DNA from: Naegleria lovaniensis | Lineage: Eukaryota > Heterolobosea > Eutetramitea > Acrasida > Naegleriidae | Reading direction: 5' to 3' | Assembly (NCBI RefSeq): GCF_003324165.1 | Contig: NW_025407860.1 | Coordinates: 310,001-374,000, forward strand | DNA length: 64,000 nt | In this document: positions 10,952-21,083 of the stretch, in pieces | How the letters are laid out: every line of letters starts with the position of its first letter | How positions within the stretch are numbered: the stretch's first letter is position 1 | Position numbers and translations under genes: made by a program | Notes under the pieces: generated by a model | What the model was told of the DNA's origin: nothing | The model's database searches: none | Seen by the model: the letters and a program-made list of their open reading frames with translations, nothing else

Positions 10952-11827
10952 CTACGCCATAAACTGATCAACAATGTTCTTTTCTTTTGCAATTCTTTCC
11001 TCAGTCTTTTTAAGCTGCTCTTCACTGACAGCTTCCAGTGGGTCCAACTCTTGCTCGACACGTTCAACTTCTGCCACGTAATGCATGAGCATGTTTTCAA
11101 TACCATTCTTGAGTGTTTCTGTTGAGCTTGGACAACTAGCACAACTGCCTTGAAGCTTGACGTAGACAGTACCAGTGTCATAATCGAATCGAGAAAAGAC
11201 AATATCACCGCCATCTTCTTGAACCATGGGACGAATTCGAGTTTCTAAAATTTCCTTGATTGCAATGACCACTTCGTCATCACCCTCCTGAATCATGGTG
11301 TCTTCGTTTGGCTTGGCATCTCGATTCAAAACAACTCCTCCATTCTCAAAGAAATTATTCAATGTTGAAAATACTTCTAGTTTTACCTGCGACCACATGG
11401 AAGGATCATCAATGGTCACTGTTACAAAGTCACGACTCAAAAACACTCCCTTCACTCCATCAATTTTAAATAATAATTTTGCGAGTGGTGAAACATAGGA
11501 TTGAAGTGGGTTTGAAATTTCAAGACTGGAAATGTCGGGATACTCTTTTTCATCTAAAACTTTAAATTCAGTGGGAAAGAATTTCATACTTGCGGGATTG
11601 GGCGTCTCGCTCGATCGTATGAAAATATTCCTTTGTGTTACAGAAAATAAGCATGATGATGTTGAGTTTAATAAAAACAATTGGTGGTTGCTTTTGTGAT
11701 GATGATAATTATTGTTCAAAGATGACGCTAATCGATTAGCTGTTTGTTGATAATGATTGTGTAAATTTAATTTAGAAACGGTGTTGGCAATAATTTTGTG
11801 AATTGACAAGGCGGATGATCTGAACAT
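10952..11827 (-). CDS. NFU1: mitochondrial iron-sulfur scaffold NFU1
   Basis: This is a single-exon gene of 291 aa. NFU1 delivers 4Fe-4S clusters to mitochondrial targets such as lipoyl synthase. The N-terminal ~65 residues are basic, Asn/His/Ser-rich and nearly free of acids, as in a mitochondrial presequence. The Nfu N-terminal domain starts at SSETPNPASMKFFP and contains SPLAKLLFKIDGVKGVFLSRDFVTVT. The NifU-like C-terminal domain carries the cluster-binding CxxC in GSCASCPSS (Cys ~226 and ~229), preceded by IRPMVQEDGGDI. A charged ~40-residue helical tail follows, a little longer than in animal NFU1. The ATG follows six A. Confidence 0.95.
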   Translation of the reverse strand: MFRSSALSIHKIIANTVSKLNLHNHYQQTANRLASSLNNNYHHHKSNHQLFLLNSTSSCLFSVTQRNIFIRSSETPNPASMKFFPTEFKVLDEKEYPDISSLEISNPLQSYVSPLAKLLFKIDGVKGVFLSRDFVTVTIDDPSMWSQVKLEVFSTLNNFFENGGVVLNRDAKPNEDTMIQEGDDEVVIAIKEILETRIRPMVQEDGGDIVFSRFDYDTGTVYVKLQGSCASCPSSTETLKNGIENMLMHYVAEVERVEQELDPLEAVSEEQLKKTEERIAKEKNIVDQFMA

Positions 11828-11906
11828 TTTTTTGAATAATTCTGCGTTGTATTTTTATGCTGCCCAAAATTTTGCTTTCGATAACACCCAATACAGCTTC
11901 ACCAAC

Positions 11907-12290
11907 CTAATCACCAAAGATGGATGTTGGACGAATAACTGGTATGGAGGCAAATGAGACAGTGCCTAGTAGTGGTTGATCTTGCTTTGTCACCTGGTTG
12001 ATACCTTGTTTAATTTGAGAAGTGGTAACTGGCACTCTGTTGATTTGTTCGTTTCTGTTTAGGTTGCTCTCAAGTCTTGCCTGGTGTTCTTGCTGCTTCT
12101 TAATGTTGGGAATGACCACACTTTCCATCTTTTTATCGACCTTAGAAAAGTCAATATAGTCTTGTACAGATTTCATGATTTTTTGAGTAACGAGCAAGAT
12201 GCGTTGCTTTTTCACATCTCTCTCTTGTTCATTGACCGATGGCTTGCCTTTCTCCAAGAAGGAATAACCAACTTTGCGAGAGGCCATCAT
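11907..12290 (-). CDS. ORF overlapping the stop of the upstream coiled-coil gene by four bases
   Basis: This is a 127-residue frame whose ATG shares the ATGA of the preceding gene's stop (12290-12287). The product is basic and helical in its first half (KKQRILLVTQKIMKSVQDYIDF) and ends in a Pro/Ile-rich tail, FGD. I recognise no domain. It has the look of a coding region: it is even in composition and follows on directly from the upstream protein. Either it is the C-terminus of that protein, separated by a one-base miscount in the AAAA run before the ATG, or it is a separate frame. A dedicated eukaryotic gene beginning at a 4-bp overlap would be unusual. Confidence 0.5.
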   Translation of the reverse strand: MMASRKVGYSFLEKGKPSVNEQERDVKKQRILLVTQKIMKSVQDYIDFSKVDKKMESVVIPNIKKQQEHQARLESNLNRNEQINRVPVTTSQIKQGINQVTKQDQPLLGTVSFASIPVIRPTSIFGD

Positions 12291-15253
12291 TTTCTTGTAC
12301 TTGTCTGTTCTTCGGGTGCGAAGGACAAACGAAAGTTTTTCCCTCGCTTGTAGTAACCCTTTCCAAGTAAGCCCGACTCTGGTGTGGGGTTGACCTCCTC
12401 GAGTTCTTCATGAATTCGTGTTTGTGACTGACCCTTAATGTTTTCAACTAGCGCGTCAAACTCTTCCTTAATCACGTCTACATGAGATGGAATGTCAAAG
12501 TTAAATTGGTCTTCCTCCTCGCTAAAGTAGTCACTCTCTGAATTTGTTTCAATATCTGAATCCTCAATATCACTTTCGGCATCGCTCTCTGATTCGTACT
12601 GGATCTTATCGAGGAGTTCTTGTTTGTGTCTCTCCACAGCCCTTGTTATTTCCATAATTCGTTGTTTTTCCTCTTGTTTGACTTTTTCGGGCTCTTGTTC
12701 GAGGCGTTGTTTTTCATACCTTCGATACAACTCGAGAAGTAGCACTGCAAGCCGTTGTTCCTTAAATGTTTGTTGCTCGACCTGTTGTCGTACTCGTTCC
12801 AAATCGCGGTCTCGTTCTGAGGCGTCTTCGGGTTTTATAATTACACCAATGGCTGACTTGTACATGTCTCTCATCCATACCATATTAATGAATCGTTTCA
12901 CAACCGAAGTGGCTCTTTCTCTCTCAATAAAAGGTCTACAATTTTGTTGTGCCACGAGTCGAACCTTACTTTCGAGAGATTTTCGCCAACCTGTGACAAT
13001 TTGATCGCGTACCTCCAAATACTTGGACATGACTGTATGTTCCAAATAGACACTATCATGAGTGAGAGATTTCAAAAAGGTAGCATACTCGATACTTTTT
13101 TGCATGGCTTGCTCAGAAACAGCCAATCGTTCTTTCAAATTCTTCACTCTCGTGTTTAAATATTCCATGAGTGATGTATTGTCTTTCAAGGCTGTGCCCA
13201 ACTCCAGTGTGTAGTATCTCTTTGCTTTTTCCATGATATTCTTCAAGTCATGGAACATGATAATTTCAGCATACTTTTGATTGGTTTGAATGTGAGCTTG
13301 TTTCTTTCTCTTTTCAAAGTTGGAGGCAAAGTTTTGACATCCATCTTTCAGTTTTTCAATTGACTGCTGCATGTAAGTAAGGCGCTCCTCCCTTGATTTC
13401 TCCCGTGCACATGCATCATTCACCTTCTCTTGGCATTCTTGAGCCTTCTTCTCCGCTTCTGCAACTTCAAGTGTCAGGTCTTCAATTTGACTCTCAAGCT
13501 CCTGCCGTGTTTGTTGCAAGGAGCTTTGGAGGTCCACAAGAATTTGATCTCCCTCGCTCTTTAGACGTTTCATTTCTTGTACGTTGGCAGTCATTTGTTC
13601 GTCCATTGTAGTGAGAGACATGCCTCCATATTCTTCCTCGTATTGAGCAGCTTCTTGCTTAATAATTTGTAGCTCTTGTTTTAGTTTGGGCAAGACTTGT
13701 TTGAATCGTTTCTTCTTTTGTTCGCCCACCTCTATGAATTCCTTAATTTCGAGCTTGTGTTGAGAATGGTTTGATTGATTCTGTCTTCGTTTGGCTTCCA
13801 AATTGTAAATTTCCACCCGGATGGAATCCATTTCCGCATCTGCCACTCCAATATCTGTCTCAAACTGCTCTTCTGGAAGTTCGAGTAGTTCTTTCAAAGC
13901 TTCACTCTCTAATCCCACAACATTGGAGGCGTATGTGAGTTTCTTAACCTTCTCCAAATGATCATGCACAATCTTCTTATCAAATTCAGACTCCACTTGC
14001 TGCTTTTTGGAAAGGATTAATTGTTCAATCACCTTGTTATTGATCTCTTCAGAGTGTTTGTGAGCTTGCACTATAGAGTCATGACGATGTTGCATGGAAT
14101 TTTTGAGGTATTTACGAGTGCTTTGATCGATTTCCTTGTCTTCCTCTGTTTTAGAGAGAGAAGTAAGCAGTTGCAAATTTTGAGCGAATTTAGATGTCGA
14201 ATGTATGGATGTCTCTGATGACATATTTGATACATGATGATGTTTTGCGTGGTGGTTTGCTTGCTCTTGTACAATTTTTCGTTGTTCTTCTCGTGCTTGT
14301 TTTTTAACTTGTTCATGTGAGAGTAGGCTTTGTTGATGGTTGGAAGGGCTAGCATGGAGCTCGGAAACGATTTGATTCAGGCTTTCTTTGACTTGGATTG
14401 GGGAAAACCGTTACCAACAAGTTTGAAATCCATACAATAATGATTCCGAGATATTACATGTAACAAAATTTGGAAAATAAACATACCCTCTATTTCTGTC
14501 AATTTTTTGATGAGGTTTACCTTGGACATGTACACATTGAACGCACTGCTTTGCAAGAGAGCAATTTTCTTCTGAACATTTTTTTTTCGTGTTTCCTCAA
14601 TCTTTTTCCAAATGGTGATATTGTCGAGTGTCTTCTCAGCCATTTCTAGTCTCTTCTTTTCCTTTTCCTGTTGATTGGGAATGTAGATTGTTTTTGGGTT
14701 CAATGTTCGTGTTGGGTGAGAATGTTCCGATTCGTCAGTAATGTTTGAAATAATAAAGACCTATACTTACAATTTCCATCTTTTGATCTATAGCTTTTTG
14801 CATACGGCGTTTCTTCTTTTCCTCATTCTTTAACAAGAGCTTGTAGGCAGCCTCTTTCTTACGTAATTCTTCCACCTTAATCTGTCGGGTCCGTTTCTTT
14901 GACAATTCTGAAAAGGACAAATCTACTTGCCTCTCTTTGCCCTCCAAATCATTACTAAACAATTCAGTACCAACCAGTACGTTATCTCTACTCTCATCAT
15001 CAAGGTGGGAATTTACAATGGCAAAGCTTGAAGATGCCGATGATGAGGTAGGTGAAGATGGAAGAAAACGATTAAGGCTTGGACTCTCATCCATAGAATT
15101 AGAAGACAAATTATTATTCAGATGATCCAGAGTATATGTGTACACAACTTGTTGCTCTCTTTCATCATCATTATCCATCTCACCCCTCAGAGTGTTGTTC
15201 GGTTGAGGCTGTCCGATCGTCGTAGAGGTAGAGGTTTCTGAATTGGGTAACAT
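12287..15253 (-). CDS. long coiled-coil protein of unknown function
   Basis: Three exons (15253-14771, 14667-14487, 14391-12287) join in frame to 922 aa. The first ~110 residues are Ser/Asn-rich and disordered. From about residue 120 nearly the whole protein is predicted coiled coil, with heptad-like Leu/Ile spacing and many Gln, Glu and Lys, including stretches such as LKQELQIIKQEAAQYEEEYGG. A break near residue 640 (FINMVWMRDMYKSAIGVII) is more hydrophobic and could be a small folded insert. An acidic ESDAESDIEDSD segment follows, and the tail ends GKGYYKRGKNFRLSF. No family is recognised; axonemal, centrosomal and scaffold roles are all possible. The ATG follows six A. See the overlapping downstream frame at 11907-12290. 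Confidence 0.8.
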
Positions 15254-15401
15254 TTTTTTGTTGTTGTCCTTAAAAAATTGCCGTTCTTAACGTTTTCGTG
15301 AAGAGGCAAGTTCTAAAAAGCTTTATTGATAATGGCTTTTATGATGAAATTTGCTGCCTCACTAAATCATTACAGAAGCGTGCAGAGAGAGAGAGAAAAT
15401 T

Positions 15402-17607
15402 TCAATAATTATCTGCTTCCTCTTCTTGATATTGTTGTTCTTTCACGTGGGCTTCTTCTTCAGCATCTTTGACTGGTTTCACATAAATAGTATCCATGAC
15501 CATTTCGTCACGCCACTCCTTTGCTTTCTCTTTCAAAAATTCCCATCCCGATGACAAGTCAATAAATAACGAATCGTACTTGTCTGGATATTCCTCCATG
15601 CCCATGTCCTTAATCTTGTTCCATTTCATACCATCGGTCACGCCAATGAAAGGAGACCCAGCAGTAATTCCATGAGTCTCACCCGATTGATCTTTTTTTC
15701 CAGGTTCTGAACCTTCGACGCCAATCATGATACCACCATAACGATTGGGTCCTGGAGACATGTAATACAAATAAAGATGACTGTGTTCACCAGTGGGTTC
15801 AGCCGTCGTGTAGGTAACTTTGGCTCCCTTTTTGGGTCCTTTTTTTCGAGCTTTCTTTGCTTCCTTATGTGAAAGGAAATTGGGCAATTGTTTTCCAAAT
15901 CCACCCATGCAAATATTGAGACCCCAATGTCTATGTTTTAACATGACTTCTTCCTTGCTTCCAATGAGTTTGGAATTTCGAGTATTCAATCCAATTTTTT
16001 CCTTAATTTCAACAATGTCTTTGAGCTTTTTCATGGTTCCTCGTTGATTGTTTTGATCCGTGTATTGGACACTAATTTGTCGAAGTTGTTTCACTTTTTT
16101 CTTTTTTGTAGAGGTTGTACTGGAGGTCGTTGAAGAGTTTGTTGTCGAACTAGTCGTGGGACTCGATGGTGAAAATTGTACCGAGTTGTTGTCTTCCTTA
16201 ATTTCATCCGTGTAATAACCTAAACTATGTGTCGCTGCAGTTCGTTTGAAAACGAGAAATCCTTTCTTTGCAGCTTCCTAAGAATGTGTGTTTTTCATTG
16301 TGTGAAAAAGGTGTTAGGGTAGGAGCAAGGGTTGAATTGAATTTTCATCATCATTTGGTTTCAATTCAGTGTTGTAGGAGCGAGGGGTTGAATTTTCATC
16401 ATGATTTTGTTTGAATTCATCATGATTGGAATATTAATATGGATACAATGAAGATTTCATCATGATATGTGTGAATTGTTGATAAATTTCTTCAAATCCA
16501 TTCCATTTCCTTTAAACTTACAGATCCATTGGTCAATTCTGGTGTACAGTACATGTCTAAACTTGCATTTTCATCTCCACATAATAACCATGTCCAAAAT
16601 CCATGATCATGTGACGACTCATCCTTTTTAAATAATTTTTTAAAAATTCCCTTCTTTTGTGTGGTGTTTGCTGATTTTGGTAATTGAATGATAATCCTAG
16701 AACCATGTGACATGGCTGTTGCAATAGGCAAACCTTTCAATTCATTCCATAACATCCAATCATTTGTTTTCTTTGATTTTCTAAATAACAAATCTCCATA
16801 TCGCAACACTACAAATATTCTTCTTAAAATGTCAATTCTTTTCCGTTCGAGATCAATCAATTTAAATTTTTCATTAATATCAGAACAAAGTGTGAAATCA
16901 CTCATGAGGAAATCTTGATTCGATTTGTAAGTGAAAACGCTCAGAGTGTCGTACCAATATTGTGCATCTCGTTTGAATTGAGAGGCCATTCCCTCTCTCT
17001 ATGAGAATGAAACATTTGAATCGTGAAATGCGAAATGAAATAATGATGAATTGTAGTCGTCGTCGTTGTCGTCATCGAGAAAAATATGAGAATTTCACGA
17101 TGAGTTGCGTGAATTGGAAGGTCATTGAGGCAGCAGCAGCAGCAGCAACATTCGGACAGTTTTTCATTTTATCCATCCATATGAAGGAGGTGTGGTCATG
17201 CACATCATCATATTAATTCCATTTCCATGCACACGCCACGAATCATTATAGTCAGTGGTCGACCATGTATTCATAGTTGTTGTTGCATTTTCACACACAC
17301 CCATCATATGTGATGGATTGCCACATATTTCATCATGACTCACCAAACACCAAAATTCAACACTTACCTTCAATTCACACAAAACAAGATCCTTCTTCGA
17401 TAAGGTCAAAATGATATTCGCTGGAACCGTCTGTTGAGTGCGCATCATTTCATAAAGTTGTGAAAATGTCATGTCTACTCCCGAAGTGTCGTTGTCATCA
17501 TCGGAGGAGTCATTGTTATTATCATTGTAGTAAGGAGAGTCTTCTTCTTGTGCTAAAGCTGCTGATGTGGCTTTCTTAGTATCGGATGCTGAATTGAAAT
17601 GAACCAT
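15402..17607 (-). CDS. three-exon gene, unknown function
   Basis: Exons 17607-17368, 16998-16522 and 16277-15402, all joined in phase 0, give 530 aa. The N-terminus is Asp/Ser/Asn-rich. A helical region follows (DLERKRIDILRRIFVVLRYGDLLF), then a Ser/Thr-rich linker with a Lys cluster. The C-terminal ~200 residues look like a globular domain rich in Gly, Trp and His: HRHWGLNICMGGFGKQLPNFLS, SHLYLYYMSPGPNRYGGIMIG, THGITAGSPFIGVTDGMKWNK and FIDLSSGWEFLKE. I do not recognise this domain. No signal peptide or membrane segment is evident. The tail is acidic. The neighbours on this strand (coiled-coil gene, carrier) give no functional hint. Confidence 0.75.
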
Positions 17608-18208
17608 TGTTGGGAGAGAGATGTTGTTGATGATGACACAACAGATATGTTTTTAAAATGTTTCAATAAAATCAAAATGATAGTTGGCAAAAGTTGTATG
17701 TAATCAATGATTATTATAGAGTTCAAGGTTCAAGAGCCGGCGCTCGTTTAACAAGATTCGGTGTTTAATTATAAAAATATTGGAATGATGATGAAATTGA
17801 ATAATGTATCAAAAAGGAAATGGAATCGAGATGAATTGAACCGATGTAATATTTGTTGATGATGTTGCTTGATGAAATCGCACCAGAGACACAAGCAACA
17901 ACAATTCGAATCCTTTCCCAAAGTAGTGGGTGTGATGAGAGGTGTGTTTTTTTCTGTTGTTGGTTGCCCGTTCTGTCACTTGTCAAGAATGTTCAGCAAG
18001 GTGAAAATCTCTTGATTGGCACCAATTAAATGATTTTATTTGAAATCGATCAAACCTCGCATGAAGTTGATGATTATTATCATTAGATCACTGTTCCTGT
18101 TTTTCAATTCTTCCCATGGAATTGTGCGAGTTTCATTGTTGTTTTCTGTTCACACATAATGTCCTGTAAAAATTCACAAAGCATCAAAATGGATTGACCA
18201 AACCATGG
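17608..18208. other. intergenic, no supported gene
   Basis: About 600 bases lie between two minus-strand genes. A short frame at 17765-17986 has no recognisable content. A GGTTCAAGAGCC stretch near 17728 loosely recalls a tRNA B box, but no cloverleaf can be drawn around it. Confidence 0.4.
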
Positions 18209-19411
18209 TTAACTAGTTTTCGATAAAATCTTGACCAATTCATAAACTGTGATGGAAAGAGAGGAAGTGCTCGCCATGAAAATAATATTTGGAAGTATTC
18301 CTTTCGAAAGTCCTTTCACTAATCCATCACTCCGATGTAGCTCTGTAATGACTTGCTTGAATGTCATTTTCTGTTCAAAAGTTTGAAGTCGAGTTTTGAT
18401 GACATCTAATGGATTGAATACAATCGCACAAATGGTTCCGGCCAATATTCCAGAAGATGCCGACGAAAAGAGTTGATGTTTCACCAGTTGATTGCCATTC
18501 CTTTGAGAGTCCTCAATAACAATGCTCTCAAAATACTTTTTCCTTAATAGACCATAAATTCCCCACCACAATGCAGATTCTGGAGCAAATTTACACAAGG
18601 ACCATGCATAACCTCTATAAAGACCTCTGAATCCTTCTTTGTTTAAAATATCTCGAATGATATGAATGGAAGATAAATCTTTCACTGTTGAAATCATCAT
18701 TCTTTGAGAGATCACATCAAATGGAACTACCAACGTATTGGCAATGATATCTGCTGAGAGACCAGCCAAAAAGTATCGATTAAAACTTGTACTATCACTT
18801 TCTCTTTGAGCTGCCATATTGTTGTTTTTCAAAGAATCATTAGTTTCATCATTACTGCTATTTCTATTTAAATATTCTTGATTGGCAATTTCATATGTCG
18901 ACATGTATAAACTCTCAATAGAGCAAGCTCCTAACAAGGAAATTGCAAATCCCTTGTACAAGCCTCGAAAACCATAAGTTTTAAATAAATTTTTAAAAAT
19001 TGCACGTTGTTTGATGGAGCTTCCACTATTCATTTGTTGATGAGTTTTTATCAAATCAAAAGGATAAAAGAGTGCGAGTGTCGTACTCGTTGCAGCTAGT
19101 CCAATGGAGTAGTATTTGAACTTGTCTAAATTTTGCCAAGTAATTTCAAACGATGGAGGAAGATTGGAAGATGTAGTTTCATGACTTGTTAAATTATTCG
19201 GAGCCACATTAGTACGACTTGTATTCATGAGTGCTGTTGTTGAGGTGGTCATTATAGTGGAATGGTTGAAAGCAGAAGGCTGACGAGGAGAAGATGTTAA
19301 TTCCGATGATTCAAAATTATTGAGAGTGGCTCTGTTGTTGGAATGGTTGTGCACTGCAGAACCCTCCTGTTCAGGAGCGTCGTCCATCACAGACGGCGAA
19401 GGTTTTGTCAT
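18209..19411 (-). CDS. mitochondrial carrier family protein, SLC25A44-like
   Basis: This is a solute carrier of the mitochondrial inner membrane, 400 aa from the ATG at 19411 (an in-frame ATG at 19486 would add 25). The three tandem carrier repeats are visible through their signatures: YPFDLIKT (~118), VPFDVISQRM (~230) and NPLDVIKTRL (~332), each followed by a Gly-Leu-Tyr-Lys/Arg-Gly element (GFRGLYKG, GFRGLYRG). The second repeat, with DVISQRM, RDILNKEGFRGLYRGY and a FAPESALWWGIYG helix, is the pattern of the SLC25A44 group, reported to carry branched-chain amino acids in mammals. The substrate here is inferred. The N-terminal ~100 residues are a Ser/Thr/Asn-rich extension not found in most carriers. 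It is divergent from the SDR gene at 19620. Confidence 0.9.
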   Translation of the reverse strand: MTKPSPSVMDDAPEQEGSAVHNHSNNRATLNNFESSELTSSPRQPSAFNHSTIMTTSTTALMNTSRTNVAPNNLTSHETTSSNLPPSFEITWQNLDKFKYYSIGLAATSTTLALFYPFDLIKTHQQMNSGSSIKQRAIFKNLFKTYGFRGLYKGFAISLLGACSIESLYMSTYEIANQEYLNRNSSNDETNDSLKNNNMAAQRESDSTSFNRYFLAGLSADIIANTLVVPFDVISQRMMISTVKDLSSIHIIRDILNKEGFRGLYRGYAWSLCKFAPESALWWGIYGLLRKKYFESIVIEDSQRNGNQLVKHQLFSSASSGILAGTICAIVFNPLDVIKTRLQTFEQKMTFKQVITELHRSDGLVKGLSKGILPNIIFMASTSSLSITVYELVKILSKTS

Positions 19412-19619
19412 CTTTGTTAAAATGATTTTTTTTAATATTTGAATTGAAAATGTAACAACCTTGTTATTTTCTGAGAATTTTCTCATTTTGATTGAAGAGC
19501 GAGAACGAGGACATGCGACTTACGGATTGGAACCTTTTCATTAAATCAGTATGGTATTCAATTGTTTTCTTTGGTGAATAATCAGGAGAACACAATAAGA
19601 CCTCTCGATATTAAAAAAA

Positions 19620-20750
19620 ATGTTCCAACAAATCAAAGAGAATGTTTCAAATTTCTTCGACATCTTATCTTATGTGTACTCCTTCATGACGGAAGGCTAT
19701 GATATGAATCGGATTTATAAAATTATGGGAGCTACTGCTGCAGGAGCTCTTGGCTTGTACATGGGAAAAGTCTATTTTAATGGAGGAGTGGTTGATGAGA
19801 AGTTATTGCACGAATCGGATTTATCATCCCGAGTAACGATTGTAACAGGTGCTTCCTATGGAGGCATTGGATATGAAACCGCAAAGGTCATGTATGAATT
19901 GGGATCTGATGTTATTTTAGCGGTTCGGGATCAAAAAGCTGGAGAGTTTGCCAAGAAGCTCATGATGGATGAGCCTCCAAGGGTGAATATAGCCAATAAG
20001 AAGAAGAAGGGACAAATTGTGGTCATGTCTATTGATTTGACTGATTTGGAGAGTGTTAAGAAATTTTCTGAAGAATTTAAAAAGAATTATCAGCGATGTG
20101 ACTACTTGATTAATAATGCTGGAATCATGATGTGTCCACATTCAGTCACCAAACAAGGTATTGAAATTCAATTCGGTACAAATCATGTGGGTCACTTTTT
20201 ATTGACTGAGCTATTGATGGATAATATCAAATCATGTAATGGTAGAATTATTAACGTTTCCTCAATTGCCTCCATTTGGTTATTACGTAAGGGAAAGAAA
20301 GACATTGAAGGGTTCTGCTCCTTCAAGGAGAATGTTGTCAAGGGTGACTGCAAGGATGTAGCAGATATCTTTGAGCTCTATGGACGAAGTAAGCTTGCCA
20401 ATGTGTTGTACTCTCGAAAATTAGCACGAGAATTGTCAAAGGACTCGACCACTAGTGCCACTACCTACAGTGTTCATCCGGGCTCAGTTCGAACCAATCT
20501 CACGAGACACATGGGCATGTTCAACTTGATCTATGCTCCTTTGGCATGGTATTTCTCAAAGAACGCTTTTCAAGGAGCACAAACAACACTCCACGTAGCT
20601 CTTGCTCCACAAAAAGATTTGGTTAATGGCGGCTACTATGCGGATGCAAAACTGGCTCGAGCCAATGCATTTGCTGACGATCAAGAATTGCAAGACACCT
20701 TATATGAGACAAGTTTGAAATTGTGTGGACCTTATTTAAAGACAAATTAA
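19620..20750 (+). CDS. short-chain dehydrogenase/reductase, retinol-dehydrogenase-like
   Basis: This is an NAD(P)-dependent oxidoreductase of the classical SDR family, single exon, 376 aa. The nucleotide-binding TGASYGGIG is at ~76, DLTDLESVKKF follows, NNAG is at ~163, the catalytic Ser lies in NVSSIAS, and the YxxxK motif is YGRSK (Tyr ~254), followed by HPGSVRTNL. A hydrophobic stretch at ~31-52 (GATAAGALGLYMGKVYF) suggests membrane anchoring, as in retinol-dehydrogenase and WW-oxidoreductase relatives. The Rossmann motif has an extra residue compared with the usual TGxxxGIG. The ATG follows eight A. A second SDR of the same subgroup lies at 38315. The substrate is not predictable. Confidence 0.92.
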   Translation: MFQQIKENVSNFFDILSYVYSFMTEGYDMNRIYKIMGATAAGALGLYMGKVYFNGGVVDEKLLHESDLSSRVTIVTGASYGGIGYETAKVMYELGSDVILAVRDQKAGEFAKKLMMDEPPRVNIANKKKKGQIVVMSIDLTDLESVKKFSEEFKKNYQRCDYLINNAGIMMCPHSVTKQGIEIQFGTNHVGHFLLTELLMDNIKSCNGRIINVSSIASIWLLRKGKKDIEGFCSFKENVVKGDCKDVADIFELYGRSKLANVLYSRKLARELSKDSTTSATTYSVHPGSVRTNLTRHMGMFNLIYAPLAWYFSKNAFQGAQTTLHVALAPQKDLVNGGYYADAKLARANAFADDQELQDTLYETSLKLCGPYLKTN

Positions 20751-21083
20751 AAAGAGTTTGTTAAAAAAACATGTGCTGTGTGACTAGGGTGCGCGCCTAC
20801 GAGGATGTTTTCTGAATAATGGTAGAAAAGATTGTATTAAGGATCACTGTTCAAACGATAGAAATGCATTGAACTGTTCAGGATCATGATAAATATAAGT
20901 CTAGTTTAATTGACCAAACATGAACATGAAGGAAACATTCTTCGTTTAAATTATATCAGATTTTGTCTCTTTACAAGAATTGAAACATGCTTATTCATCC
21001 TTCCTTCCTTGCAGGACAAAACACATCTCTCTGACAATTGGCTCGAAATTCTTCTCGCTGCCAATTTTAGATTGAACAAAAAA
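20751..21083. other. intergenic
   Basis: About 330 bases lie between the SDR stop and the WD40-like ATG. The downstream frame is open back to 20910 but lacks support there; no other content was seen. Confidence 0.3.

Noticed and set aside
17720-17750. GGTTCAAGAGCC resembling a tRNA B box
   Set aside because: No A box at the right distance and no acceptor stem could be paired.
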